In this document: positions 43,480-51,064 of the stretch, in pieces
Numbering within the stretch: the stretch's first letter is position 1
How the letters are laid out: every line of letters begins with the position of its first letter
Origin: DATEPR01 sp036273855
GTDB taxonomy: Bacteria; Actinomycetota; Actinomycetes; Mycobacteriales; Pseudonocardiaceae
Assembly (NCBI GenBank): GCA_036273855.1
Contig: DASUGU010000106.1
Coordinates: 1-64,000, forward strand
Length of the DNA stretch: 64,000 bases
Direction of reading: 5' to 3'
Position numbers and translations under genes: made by a program
Notes under the pieces: model-generated
The model's database searches: none
What the model was told of the DNA's origin: nothing
The model's input: the letters and a program-made list of their open reading frames with translations, nothing else

Positions 43480-44302
43480 GCTGGTGTCCTCCGCGGTCGC
43501 CCGCACCGACGGTCCACGGATCGGTGCGGTAAGTGGAGACGAGGATGTCGACCGTACCGCCGGTCGCCGCACGGAGTATGCCGGCCGCCTGGTCGCACCA
43601 CGGCCACTCGCTGGCCCAGTGGGCCACGTCCACCAGCGCGGGCGCACCCGGCCGGGCCAGGTGCTCGCTGGCCGGGTGGTGGCGCAGGTCGGCGGTGACG
43701 TACGCGTCGACGCCGGCACGCAGGGCGTCGTCCAGGAAGCCGTCACCCGCGCCGCCGCACACCGCGACCGTCCGAATCGGACGATCGGGGTCACCTGCGG
43801 CTCGCACGCCCCACGCCGTGACCGGCAGGGCGGCCGCCACCCGCGCGGTGAAGTCGCCCAGCGGCTCGGCCGCCGGCAGCGTGCCGATCCGGCCGGTGCC
43901 GGTGCGACCGTCGGCCGAGGGCACCAGCGGGCCGGACACGGTCAGGCCGAGCGCAGCGGCGAGCGCGTCGGACACGCCGGGGGCGGCCGAGTCGGCGTTG
44001 GTGTGGGCGCAGTACAGCGCGACGCCTGCCCTGATCAGCCGGTGCACCACGCCACCTTTGGGCGTGTTGGCCGGCACGCCGTGCACGCCGCGCAGCAGCA
44101 GCGGGTGGTGGGCGACCAGCAGTTGTGCGCCCGCGGCAATGGCTTCATCCACTGTGGATGTTGTGGGATCGACGCAGACGTGCACCCTGGTCACCGGCGT
44201 GTCCGGGTCGCCGCAGACCAGGCCGACGGCGTCCCACGACTCGGCCAGTTCGGGCGGGTAGGCGGTCTCCAGTGCGGAGATCAGGTCGGCGACGGTCGTC
44301 AT
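43469..44302 (-). CDS. Nif3-like dinuclear metal protein (277 aa)
   Basis: GTP cyclohydrolase I type 2/NIF3 family. Metal ligands: HH in VAHHPLLLRGV, His in YCAHTNADSA, and the C-terminal His/Glu in VDVAHWASEWPWCDQAA. Widely conserved, with a role in metal or cofactor metabolism suspected but unproven. The ATG overlaps the cobC stop (ATGA), so it is probably translated by coupling. Confidence 0.9.
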   Translation of the reverse strand: MTTVADLISALETAYPPELAESWDAVGLVCGDPDTPVTRVHVCVDPTTSTVDEAIAAGAQLLVAHHPLLLRGVHGVPANTPKGGVVHRLIRAGVALYCAHTNADSAAPGVSDALAAALGLTVSGPLVPSADGRTGTGRIGTLPAAEPLGDFTARVAAALPVTAWGVRAAGDPDRPIRTVAVCGGAGDGFLDDALRAGVDAYVTADLRHHPASEHLARPGAPALVDVAHWASEWPWCDQAAGILRAATGGTVDILVSTYRTDPWTVGAGDRGGHQRES

Positions 44303-45360
44303 GCCGCCACCCCGGCGGCCAATTCGGCCCGCAATGCGGTCAGCAAGGGGGCGCACCGCTCCGGCGGGCGCACCGCGATCCGCAGATGGCCGGCGGTCAG
44401 GCCGGGGAACGTGTCCGCACGACGCACCGCTATCCCCCTGTTCCGCAACGATTCCCGGAGCCGGGCGCCGTCCGGTACCCGCAGCAGCAGGAACGGCGCG
44501 GCGGCCGGCTGGTGGACGTGCACGCCGGGCAGTGCGGTGAGCTGGTCGATCAGCCAGGCCCGGTGGCTCACCAGTTCCGCCGCGTGCGCCGACGCTTCCG
44601 CGACGGCGGCGGGCGCGGAACACGCCCGGACGGCGGCCAGTACGAGGCTGCTCACCGGCCACTGTGGACGATGGCGGCACAGCGCGGCGAGCAGGTCGGG
44701 CGCGCCGATGGCGTAGCCGGCGCGCAGGCCGGCCAGCGCCCAGGTCTTGGTGAAGCTGCGCAGCACCAGCAGGCCGGGCACGTTCGGATCCCCGGCCAGG
44801 GACGAAGCCTCGCCGGGTACCGCGTCGATGAACGCCTCGTCGACCACCAGCACCCGGCCGGGCCGGGCCAGGGCGCGGACGGTGTCGGCGGGGTGCAGGA
44901 CCGACGTCGGGTTGGTCGGGTTGCCCAGGACCACGAGGTCGGCCGCGTCGGGCACCAGCGACGGGCGCAGCGCGTAGTCCTCGGACAGCAGTACCCGGTG
45001 GATCGGCACGCCCGCGTCGGCCAGGGCTATCTCCGGTTCGGTGAACGACGGGTGGACGACGGCGGCCAACCGAGGGCACAGGCCGGGCAGCAGGGCGAAC
45101 CCCTCGGCGGCGCCGGCCAGCACGGCGATCTCGGCCGGATCGCGGTGGTGCCGCTCGGCGACGGCCTGCCTGGCCAGCGCGTCCTGCTCCGCGGACGGGT
45201 AGCGGCCCAGCCGAGGCAGTTCGGCGGCGAGGGTGTCCAGCAGCCAGCCAGGTGGCGCGTCGAGCCGCACGTTGACGGCGAAGTCGACCAGCCCGGGGGC
45301 GGCGTCCACGTCGCCGTGGTGGCGCAGTCGCGCGCGCTGGTCGGGGAACTCGCCGGTCAC
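44299..45360 (-). CDS. cobC: CobC-type PLP-dependent aminotransferase/decarboxylase (353 aa)
   Basis: L-threonine-O-3-phosphate decarboxylase-like enzyme that supplies aminopropanol phosphate for the cobalamin lower loop. Motifs: VLGNPTNPTSVLHP, VDEAFIDAVPGE, the PLP Lys in SFTKTWALAGLRAGYAIG, and the C-terminal HLRIAVRPPE. Homologous to Rv2231c (364 aa). First gene of the leftward operon; divergent from the RHH-Clp-N gene across 88 bp, so their control regions may interact. cobD is further right. Confidence 0.88.
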   Translation of the reverse strand: MTGEFPDQRARLRHHGDVDAAPGLVDFAVNVRLDAPPGWLLDTLAAELPRLGRYPSAEQDALARQAVAERHHRDPAEIAVLAGAAEGFALLPGLCPRLAAVVHPSFTEPEIALADAGVPIHRVLLSEDYALRPSLVPDAADLVVLGNPTNPTSVLHPADTVRALARPGRVLVVDEAFIDAVPGEASSLAGDPNVPGLLVLRSFTKTWALAGLRAGYAIGAPDLLAALCRHRPQWPVSSLVLAAVRACSAPAAVAEASAHAAELVSHRAWLIDQLTALPGVHVHQPAAAPFLLLRVPDGARLRESLRNRGIAVRRADTFPGLTAGHLRIAVRPPERCAPLLTALRAELAAGVAA

Positions 45361-45385
45361 CGAGCCGAGTCTAGGGGAATGAGGG

Positions 45386-45435
45386 TTGTAACCCCAATGG
45401 GGTTATGTCATAGTCATAACCCCATCCATAACCCC
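45386..45435 (+). promoter_or_regulatory. Promoter with four TAACCCC boxes
   Basis: -35 TTGTAA (45386-45391), 17-bp spacer, -10 CATAGT (45409-45414). Boxes TAACCCC at 45389-45395, 45417-45423 and 45429-45435 and the inverse GGGGTTA at 45399-45405 overlap or flank it at 10-18-bp spacing. They lie in the 60 bp before the RHH-Clp-N start, as expected for RHH autoregulation. Confidence 0.6.
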
Positions 45436-45448
45436 AGCGGGGGGAGCA

Positions 45449-46201
45449 ATGCCGAAGATCAACGTGTACCTGTCGGACGAGCTGGCCGCGGCCGTGAAGG
45501 AGGCCGGCATCCCGGTCTCGCCGGTGTGTCAGCACGCCCTGGAGGCGGCTGTCCGCAAGGTCGCCGCGGCGCGGGAGATGGCGGAGAAGGTGGACTTCTT
45601 GAACGATGACAACCCGATGGGCAGGCTGACCAATCTCACCGACAAGGCGCATCGCGCGATCGGTGAGGGCGTGCGGCTGGCCAGGGAGCACGGCCAGGAG
45701 CGGGTCGGCACGGAATACCTGCTGGCCGGCGTGCTCGGCATCGGCGACAACATGGCCCTGAACGTGCTGCGGTCGATGGACATCCAGCCCGACGACATCC
45801 GGGAAGACCTCACGGCCCGCCTGTCGCCGGGGCCGGCGCTGGACCCCGAGGAGTCCAGCCTGAAGCACCTGAGTCCGGAGTCGGCGGCCGTGCTGAAGCG
45901 GGCGCTGAACGACGCGATCGGCCTCGGCCACAACTACATCGGCTGCGAGCACCTGCTACTGGCGCTGGTGGCGGACACCGACGGCCTGGGCGGCGAAGTG
46001 CTGCGCTCGCACGGCGCCGAACCGAGGCTGGTCCGGCGGGCGACGCAGGCCGCGCTGAGCGGTTTCTCCTACGCCCGCAGCCAGGGACCGGTGACACAGC
46101 AGGCGAGCGGCGCCGAGCGGCTGCGCGAGACACTGGTCAGCTTCGGTGAACGCCTGGACCGGATCGAGGCACGGCTGGGGAGCCTGCCCGAGGGGAACTG
46201 A
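45449..46201 (+). CDS. RHH-Clp-N fusion protein (250 aa)
   Basis: Residues 1-40 (MPKINVYLSDELAAAVKEAG...CQHALEAAVRKV) form an antitoxin-like ribbon-helix-helix. Residues about 60-195 hold two Clp-N repeats (TDKAHRAIGEGVRLAREHGQ, RVGTEYLLAGVLGIGDN; LKRALNDAIGLGHNYIGCEH), the substrate-adaptor domain of ClpA/B/C, but no AAA+ ATPase follows. A short coiled end is last. Likely a DNA-binding regulator that meets a Clp protease or is activated by it, and which controls itself through the TAACCCC boxes upstream (inference). Confidence 0.82.
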   Translation: MPKINVYLSDELAAAVKEAGIPVSPVCQHALEAAVRKVAAAREMAEKVDFLNDDNPMGRLTNLTDKAHRAIGEGVRLAREHGQERVGTEYLLAGVLGIGDNMALNVLRSMDIQPDDIREDLTARLSPGPALDPEESSLKHLSPESAAVLKRALNDAIGLGHNYIGCEHLLLALVADTDGLGGEVLRSHGAEPRLVRRATQAALSGFSYARSQGPVTQQASGAERLRETLVSFGERLDRIEARLGSLPEGN

Positions 46202-46217
46202 CCGGGGGGTCGCGGAT

Positions 46218-46251
46218 GGGAGACTGGGCGGTGTGAGCCGCCCAGTCTCCC
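46218..46251 (+). terminator. Hairpin that terminates RHH-Clp-N and encloses the ptpA start
   Basis: A perfect 14-bp stem (GGGAGACTGGGCGG with its complement at 46238-46251) and a 6-base loop TGTGAG. The GTG start of ptpA (46233-46235) lies in the loop and the purine-rich GGGAG sits in the stem, so folding would hide it. It may act as terminator and translational switch. Confidence 0.65.
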
Positions 46252-46712
46252 TGTTTCGTGTGGTGTTCGTCTGTTCCGGCAACATCTGCCGGTCACCGAT
46301 GGCCGCGGCGGTGTTCGGTGAACACGTGCGCCGGGCCGGGCTCGGCGACCTGGTGGAGGTGTCCAGCGCGGGTGTCGGGCCGTGGCACGTCGGCGAGCCG
46401 ATGGACCGGCGGGCGGCCGCGCTGCTGGCCGCGCACGGCTACCCCACCGAGCACGTGGCGGCCCAGGTCGACGACCGGCATCTGGCCGCGGACCTGTTGC
46501 TGGCCATGGATTCCGGCCACGAGAAGGCACTGCGCCGACTCGCCAGCGACAAGGTCCGGTTGCTGCGCACGTTCGACCCGGACGCGACCGGTGATCTGGA
46601 GGTGCCCGACCCGTACTACGGCGAGGACGACGGCTTCGCCACCGTGCTGGCGATGATCGAGGCGGCGAGTCCCGGCCTGCTGGCCCACGTGACCGAGCAC
46701 CTCGGGACGTGA
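46233..46712 (+). CDS. ptpA: Low-molecular-weight protein-tyrosine phosphatase (159 aa)
   Basis: P-loop VFVCSGNICRSPMAAAVF (Cys at about 14, Arg at about 20) and the general acid Asp in DPYYGEDDGF. The order with SURF1 and cobD equals Rv2234-Rv2236c. Mycobacterial PtpA is secreted; the same cannot be said here. The GTG at 46233 aligns well with mycobacterial starts and is in the loop of a strong hairpin. The stop overlaps the fructosamine-kinase-like start by 4 bp. Confidence 0.92.
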   Translation: MSRPVSLFRVVFVCSGNICRSPMAAAVFGEHVRRAGLGDLVEVSSAGVGPWHVGEPMDRRAAALLAAHGYPTEHVAAQVDDRHLAADLLLAMDSGHEKALRRLASDKVRLLRTFDPDATGDLEVPDPYYGEDDGFATVLAMIEAASPGLLAHVTEHLGT

Positions 46713-47581
46713 GCGACGCGCTGGCCGCCGTGACGGCCCTGACCGGTGAGCCGGCCGTGGCCGCCCATCCGATGACCGGTGCGGTGTACCAGGTCCGGCT
46801 CGCGTCCGGCGCGACGGTGATCGCCAAGCACGGCCCGGTGACCGCGGAGGTGGCCGGGCTGCGCTGGCTGGCCGACACGGTCCGGGTGCCGGCGGTGCTG
46901 GGCGCGGACGACGAGTGGCTGGTGCTGGCCCAGGTCGACGAGGGCGAACCGACGCACCGGGCGGCCGAGGAGTTCGGCCGGCAACTGGCCGGCACGCACG
47001 CGGCGGGCGCTGCGGCGTTCGGGCAGGCCCCGCCGGGTGGTCCGGCGGACGCCTGGATCGGCATGGCGCCGATGGTGAACGTGCCGGCGCCGAACTGGCC
47101 GGAGTGGTACGCCGAGTACCGCGTCGCGCCCTACCTGCGCCGCTGCGCCGACGCCGGCACCCTGCGCGAGGCCGAGGTGGCCGTCGTCGAGCAGGTGATC
47201 GAGCGGCTGCCGGACCTGGCCGGGCCGGCCGAGCCGCCCGCCCGGCTGCACGGCGACCTGTGGCAGGGCAACGTGTTGTGGGCCGCCGACGGGCACGTCC
47301 GGCTGATCGACCCGGCCGCGCACGGCGGTCACCGGGAGACCGACCTGGCCATGCTCGCGCTGTTCGGCTGCCCGCTGCTGGACCGGGTGCTGGCCGCCTA
47401 CCAGGAGGTGGCGCCGCTGGCCGAGGGCTGGGCCGGCCGGGTTCCGCTGCACCAGTTGTTCCCGCTGCTGGTGCACACCGAGCTGTTCGGCCGTGGCTAC
47501 GCGGGCCGGACGGTGGCGGCGGCCCGGCAGGCGCTCGCCGACCCGGGCGGTGCGTTCGGGCCGGATGCGCCTACCGTGTAG
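46709..47581 (+). CDS. Fructosamine kinase (FN3K)-like protein (290 aa)
   Basis: Phosphorylates sugar-derived amine adducts on proteins or metabolites (deglycation). The kinase catalytic loop is LHGDLWQGNVLW near residue 182 and the metal-binding Asp in RLIDPAAHGGHRETDLAML. Other family marks are GQLAGTHAAGA and the N-terminal ATP lid region. The GTG start overlaps the ptpA stop (GTGA), so both are co-translated. Length is normal. Confidence 0.88.
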   Translation: MSDALAAVTALTGEPAVAAHPMTGAVYQVRLASGATVIAKHGPVTAEVAGLRWLADTVRVPAVLGADDEWLVLAQVDEGEPTHRAAEEFGRQLAGTHAAGAAAFGQAPPGGPADAWIGMAPMVNVPAPNWPEWYAEYRVAPYLRRCADAGTLREAEVAVVEQVIERLPDLAGPAEPPARLHGDLWQGNVLWAADGHVRLIDPAAHGGHRETDLAMLALFGCPLLDRVLAAYQEVAPLAEGWAGRVPLHQLFPLLVHTELFGRGYAGRTVAAARQALADPGGAFGPDAPTV

Positions 47582-47583
47582 GA

Positions 47584-48540
47584 GTGCGGCGGCTGCGGTT
47601 TCTGCTCCAGCCAGGGTGGATCGCCCTGGTGGTAGGCGTGATCATCTTCTCCGGCGCGTGCTTCTGGATCCTGTCGCCCTGGCAGTTCGGCCGCAACGCG
47701 GAACGGTCCGCGCAGAACAGTGAGGTCACCAGCGCGGTGGACGATCCGGCCGTGCCGCTGCGGCAACTGGTTCCGATCGGCAGCGAGCCCGCGGCACACG
47801 ACGACTGGCGCGAGGTCACCCTGTCCGGCAGCTTCCTGCCCGCCGGCGAGACCGTGGCCCGGCTGCGTCAGGTACAGGACCAGCCCGCCTACGAGATCCT
47901 CACGCCGTTCCGCACCGACGACGGCCGGATCATGCTGGTGGACCGGGGTTGGGTGTCGCCGAACAACGGCCAGGTGCCCGCCTACGCCCCCGCCCCGACC
48001 GGCCACTTCACCCTCACCGCGCGGCTGCACTCCGAGGAGAGCAACCCGCACCGGCCACCGCTGACCGAGCAGAGTCACCGCGAGATCTACTCGATCAACA
48101 CGACCGTGGTGTCGAACGTCACGGGCCTGTCGGTCGACCCCGGTTACTTCACGCTGGTCAGTGGGCAGCCCGGCGTGCTCAACGAACTGCCGCTCCCCCA
48201 GGTCGACTCCGGGCCGTTCCTGTCCTACGCGCTGCAGTGGATCGTGTTCGGCGTGATGGCGCTGTTCGGCCTGGGCTACTTCACCCGGCGCGAGCTTCAG
48301 CCGGGTGGCGCGCTGACGCCGGAGGGCCGGGCCAGGCGCCGGGCGGAGAAGGCCGCGCTGGCCGCCGAGATCGCCAAGGCGGTCGGCGGCACGCCGCAGC
48401 CGATGCCCGACGAACCCGAGACCGAGGACGAAGCCGCGCCGCCGACCAGGCCGGAGCGGGTGCGCGGCCGCAAGGCCGTCGCCAGGATGATCGCCGAGGA
48501 CGAGGCCAGGGAGCGCGAGGCGGCCCAGAGCCGTTCTTGA
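47584..48540 (+). CDS. SURF1 family cytochrome oxidase assembly protein (318 aa)
   Basis: TM1 LQPGWIALVVGVIIFSGACFWIL and TM2 FLSYALQWIVFGVMALFGLGYFT flank the periplasmic SURF1 domain (SGSFLPAGETVARLRQVQDQPAYEILTPF). The W at LSPWQFGRNAER and RGWV are family-conserved. It helps insert heme or copper into cytochrome aa3. A charged cytoplasmic tail (250-318) is added. GTG start, 2 bp after the previous stop. Confidence 0.88.
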   Translation: MRRLRFLLQPGWIALVVGVIIFSGACFWILSPWQFGRNAERSAQNSEVTSAVDDPAVPLRQLVPIGSEPAAHDDWREVTLSGSFLPAGETVARLRQVQDQPAYEILTPFRTDDGRIMLVDRGWVSPNNGQVPAYAPAPTGHFTLTARLHSEESNPHRPPLTEQSHREIYSINTTVVSNVTGLSVDPGYFTLVSGQPGVLNELPLPQVDSGPFLSYALQWIVFGVMALFGLGYFTRRELQPGGALTPEGRARRRAEKAALAAEIAKAVGGTPQPMPDEPETEDEAAPPTRPERVRGRKAVARMIAEDEAREREAAQSRS

Positions 48541-48565
48541 CCCTCGGGTCAAGAACGGCTACCGT
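48530..48565 (+). promoter_or_regulatory. tetR promoter-operator
   Basis: A near-continuous 30-bp palindrome with 14-bp arms (48530-48543 and 48546-48559; half-site TTCTTGACC / GGTCAAGAA). It contains -35 TTGACC (48537-48542); 17 bp later is -10 TACCGT (48560-48565), and 7 bp later the ATG, so the mRNA is probably leaderless. The palindrome also covers the SURF1 stop codon. Confidence 0.75.
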
Positions 48566-48572
48566 GGCGATC

Positions 48573-49148
48573 ATGGGCAGGCCGAAGAACTTCGAGCCGG
48601 ACGTCGTCGTCGCGCAGGCGATGGAGACGTTCTGGACGAACGGCTATGCCGCGACCTCGCCCGCCGATCTCGCCGAGGCCACCGGAGTGGCGAAGGGCAG
48701 CCTGTACCACACGTTCGGCTCCAAACGGGAGCTGTTCGACAGGGCCCTGGACCTCTACGACCGGGTCGGCGTGGCGCTGACCGACGAGATCCTGTCGCAG
48801 CCGGGCACCGCCAAGGACCGCATCCGCGCCTACCTGCTGTTCATCGTGGACTCGGATCTGGCCGGTCCGGTCCGGCGCGGCTGTCTCGCCGCGAACACGG
48901 CGCTGGAGCTGGGCGGACGGGACGAGGCGGCCACCCGGTCGGTGCGCCGGATGGCGGAGGGCTCGATCGACCAGCTCGCCGCCCGCATCGAGCGCGGGCA
49001 GCGGGACGGCGATGTCGCCGCCGACGTCGACGCACAGGCGCAGGCACGGTTCCTGATGAACACCGTGCTGGGGCTGCGGGTCATGGCCAAGGCGTTCGAC
49101 GCCGAGGTGCTGCACGAGGTCGTCGACACCGCACTGCACGGCATCTGA
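48573..49148 (+). CDS. TetR-family repressor (191 aa)
   Basis: N-terminal HTH (FWTNGYAATSPADLAEATGVAKGSLYHTFGSKRELFDRAL, residues about 20-60) with the AcrR/YcnC-type ligand domain (RGCLAANTALELGGRDEAATRSV). No Shine-Dalgarno; the start is leaderless. Its own promoter and that of the next SDR gene share a half-site, so it likely represses both. The inducer is unknown. Confidence 0.88.
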   Translation: MGRPKNFEPDVVVAQAMETFWTNGYAATSPADLAEATGVAKGSLYHTFGSKRELFDRALDLYDRVGVALTDEILSQPGTAKDRIRAYLLFIVDSDLAGPVRRGCLAANTALELGGRDEAATRSVRRMAEGSIDQLAARIERGQRDGDVAADVDAQAQARFLMNTVLGLRVMAKAFDAEVLHEVVDTALHGI

Positions 49149-49191
49149 GTCATCCGCATTCGACGGGGTACCCAGTCCCCTTGCGTCCGCG

Positions 49192-49213
49192 TATTTGACC
49201 TTGAGTTCAAGAA
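49192..49213 (+). promoter_or_regulatory. Second TetR operator, before the SDR gene
   Basis: TATTTGACC-TTGA-GTTCAAGAA, an imperfect copy of the tetR operator (same half-site and 4-bp centre), ending 8 bp before the SDR start and running into its Shine-Dalgarno GAAAGGAAG. Confidence 0.7.
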
Positions 49214-49221
49214 AGGAAGAC

Positions 49222-50010
49222 ATGCAACTCGGAATCAGTGGCAAGACCGCCGTCGTCACCGGTGCCAGCCGCGGCATCGGCCTCGCCATCACCCAGGCGC
49301 TCGCCGACGAAGGCGTCCGGGTGGTGGGCGCGTCGCGCACCATCACACCCGAGCTGGAGAAAGTCGCCGCTGCCACCGTGTCGGCCGACCTGAGCACCCC
49401 GCAGGGGGCAACGGCCGTCGCCGAACAGGCGGCCGAGGCGGTCGGCGGGATCGACTTCCTGGTGAACAACGTCGGGGCGGGCGACGCGGACAACCTCTCC
49501 CTCGGTGGCTTCCTCGACGTGCCGGACGAGCAGTGGCGCACGATCTTCGACCTGAACCTGTTCAGCGCGGTCTGGATGACCAGGGCGACACTGCCGAGCA
49601 TCGTCGAGCGCAAGGGCGCCATCGTGAACATCTCGACGGTCAACGCCCGCATGCCCACCGGTTCGCCGGTCGGCTACGGCGAGGCCAAGGCGGCGCTGAC
49701 CGTGCTGTCCAAGCGGCTCAGCGAGGAGCTCGCACCGCAGGGCGTCCGCGTCAACACGGTGTCCCCGGGCATGGTGGCGAGCCCGCTGTGGACCGACCCG
49801 AAGGGCTTCGGCGGCAAGGTCGCGGACGCCTTCGGGGTGAGCCACGACGACCTGCTGGCCAACCTGCCCAGCCAGGTGGGCGCGGCATCGGGACGGATCA
49901 CCGAACCCACCGAGGTCGCGGACCTGGTCACGTTCCTGCTGTCCGACCGGGCGGCCAACATCCACGGTGCGGACCACGTCATCGACGGCGGGACGATCAA
50001 GTCCGCGTAG
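49222..50010 (+). CDS. Short-chain dehydrogenase/reductase (262 aa)
   Basis: Classical SDR: cofactor motif TGASRGIG at residues 14-21, NNVGAG near 88, catalytic Ser-Tyr-Lys in NISTVNARMPTGSPVGYGEAKAAL (Tyr in GYGEAK), and C-terminal DHVIDGGT. NADP(H) preference is suggested by the Arg after the Gly-rich loop. Substrate unknown; paired with the TetR repressor, a typical arrangement for detoxification enzymes. Converges on cobD with a 3-bp gap. Confidence 0.9.
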   Translation: MQLGISGKTAVVTGASRGIGLAITQALADEGVRVVGASRTITPELEKVAAATVSADLSTPQGATAVAEQAAEAVGGIDFLVNNVGAGDADNLSLGGFLDVPDEQWRTIFDLNLFSAVWMTRATLPSIVERKGAIVNISTVNARMPTGSPVGYGEAKAALTVLSKRLSEELAPQGVRVNTVSPGMVASPLWTDPKGFGGKVADAFGVSHDDLLANLPSQVGAASGRITEPTEVADLVTFLLSDRAANIHGADHVIDGGTIKSA

Positions 50011-50013
50011 CGG

Positions 50014-50970
50014 TCAGCGCTGCCTGATCGCCCTGCGGCGACCGGCGAAGGCGGCGACGACGGCGGCCAGCACGCCCGCGACGGCACCGACCAGCCGGGA
50101 CAGTTCCACGGCCCTGGTCACGTGGCCGGCGTCGGGCGTGCGGCCGTCGCCGAGCACGGGCCGGTCCTCCACGCCGTGCGGGTAGCGGATCCGGCCGCCC
50201 AGCCGGATCTCCAGCGCACCGGCGAACGCCGCCTCCACCTGGCCGGCGTTCGGGCTCGGGTGCGCCGAGGCGTCCCGCCGCCACACCCGCCACGCGCCAC
50301 CGGCCGAGCCGCCCACCACGGGTGCGCACACCGTGGTCAACACGGCCGCCAGCCGGGCGGGCACCAGGTTGGCGACATCGTCCAGCCGGGCCGACGCCCA
50401 GCCGAACCGGCGGTAGCGGGCCGACCGGTAGCCGACCATCGCGTCCAGCGTGTTCACCGCGCGGTAGCCGAGCAGGCCGGGCACGCCGGCCACGGCGCCC
50501 CACACCAGCGGTGCCACGACGGCGTCGGATGTGTTCTCCGCCACGGATTCCACGGCCGCGCGGGACAGTCCGAGCTGGTCCAGCAGTTCCGGGTCGCGGC
50601 CGCACAGATTGGCCAGCCGCCGCCGGGCCGCGGGCAGGTCGCCGCCGTCGAGCTCGCGGCCGATCGCGGTGCCCTCCCTGGCCAGCGACGCGCCGCCGAG
50701 CACCACCCAGGTGGCCAGCGCCGTGGTCGCCGTCTGGAGTACCGGGCCCCGCCTGCCCCACCGCTCGATACCGGCGCCGAGCAGCACCGTGCCACCGCCG
50801 ACCAGCGCCGCGTAGACCACGCCGGACGCCGTGCCGTCCCGGTACAGCAGGCGTTCCACCCGCTGCGCGGCCCTGCCGAAACCGGCCACCGGATGACCGC
50901 GTCTGGGGTCGCCGAACACACCGTCGGCCGCCAGGCCCAACAACAGTCCGATCGAGCGTGCCGCGTTCAC
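50014..50970 (-). CDS. cobD: Adenosylcobinamide-phosphate synthase CobD/CbiB (318 aa)
   Basis: Membrane enzyme attaching aminopropanol phosphate to cobyric acid. Family features: GLAADGVFGDPRRGHPVAGFGR, ESVAENTSDAVVAPLVW, GYRAVNTLDAMVGYRSARYRRFGWASARLDDVANLVPARL, and a C-terminal TM. It follows cobC in function (aminopropanol precursor), though the two are in separate operons. GTG start with GGGAG upstream. Confidence 0.93.
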   Translation of the reverse strand: MNAARSIGLLLGLAADGVFGDPRRGHPVAGFGRAAQRVERLLYRDGTASGVVYAALVGGGTVLLGAGIERWGRRGPVLQTATTALATWVVLGGASLAREGTAIGRELDGGDLPAARRRLANLCGRDPELLDQLGLSRAAVESVAENTSDAVVAPLVWGAVAGVPGLLGYRAVNTLDAMVGYRSARYRRFGWASARLDDVANLVPARLAAVLTTVCAPVVGGSAGGAWRVWRRDASAHPSPNAGQVEAAFAGALEIRLGGRIRYPHGVEDRPVLGDGRTPDAGHVTRAVELSRLVGAVAGVLAAVVAAFAGRRRAIRQR

Positions 50971-51064
50971 GCCAGCGTCTCCCAACCCGTGACCCCGACT
51001 CGCGACGGTACCGGGGTCAGTCGCCTCGAAAGTGGCGGGGGCCGACGACGTAAGGTGGCCGGCC

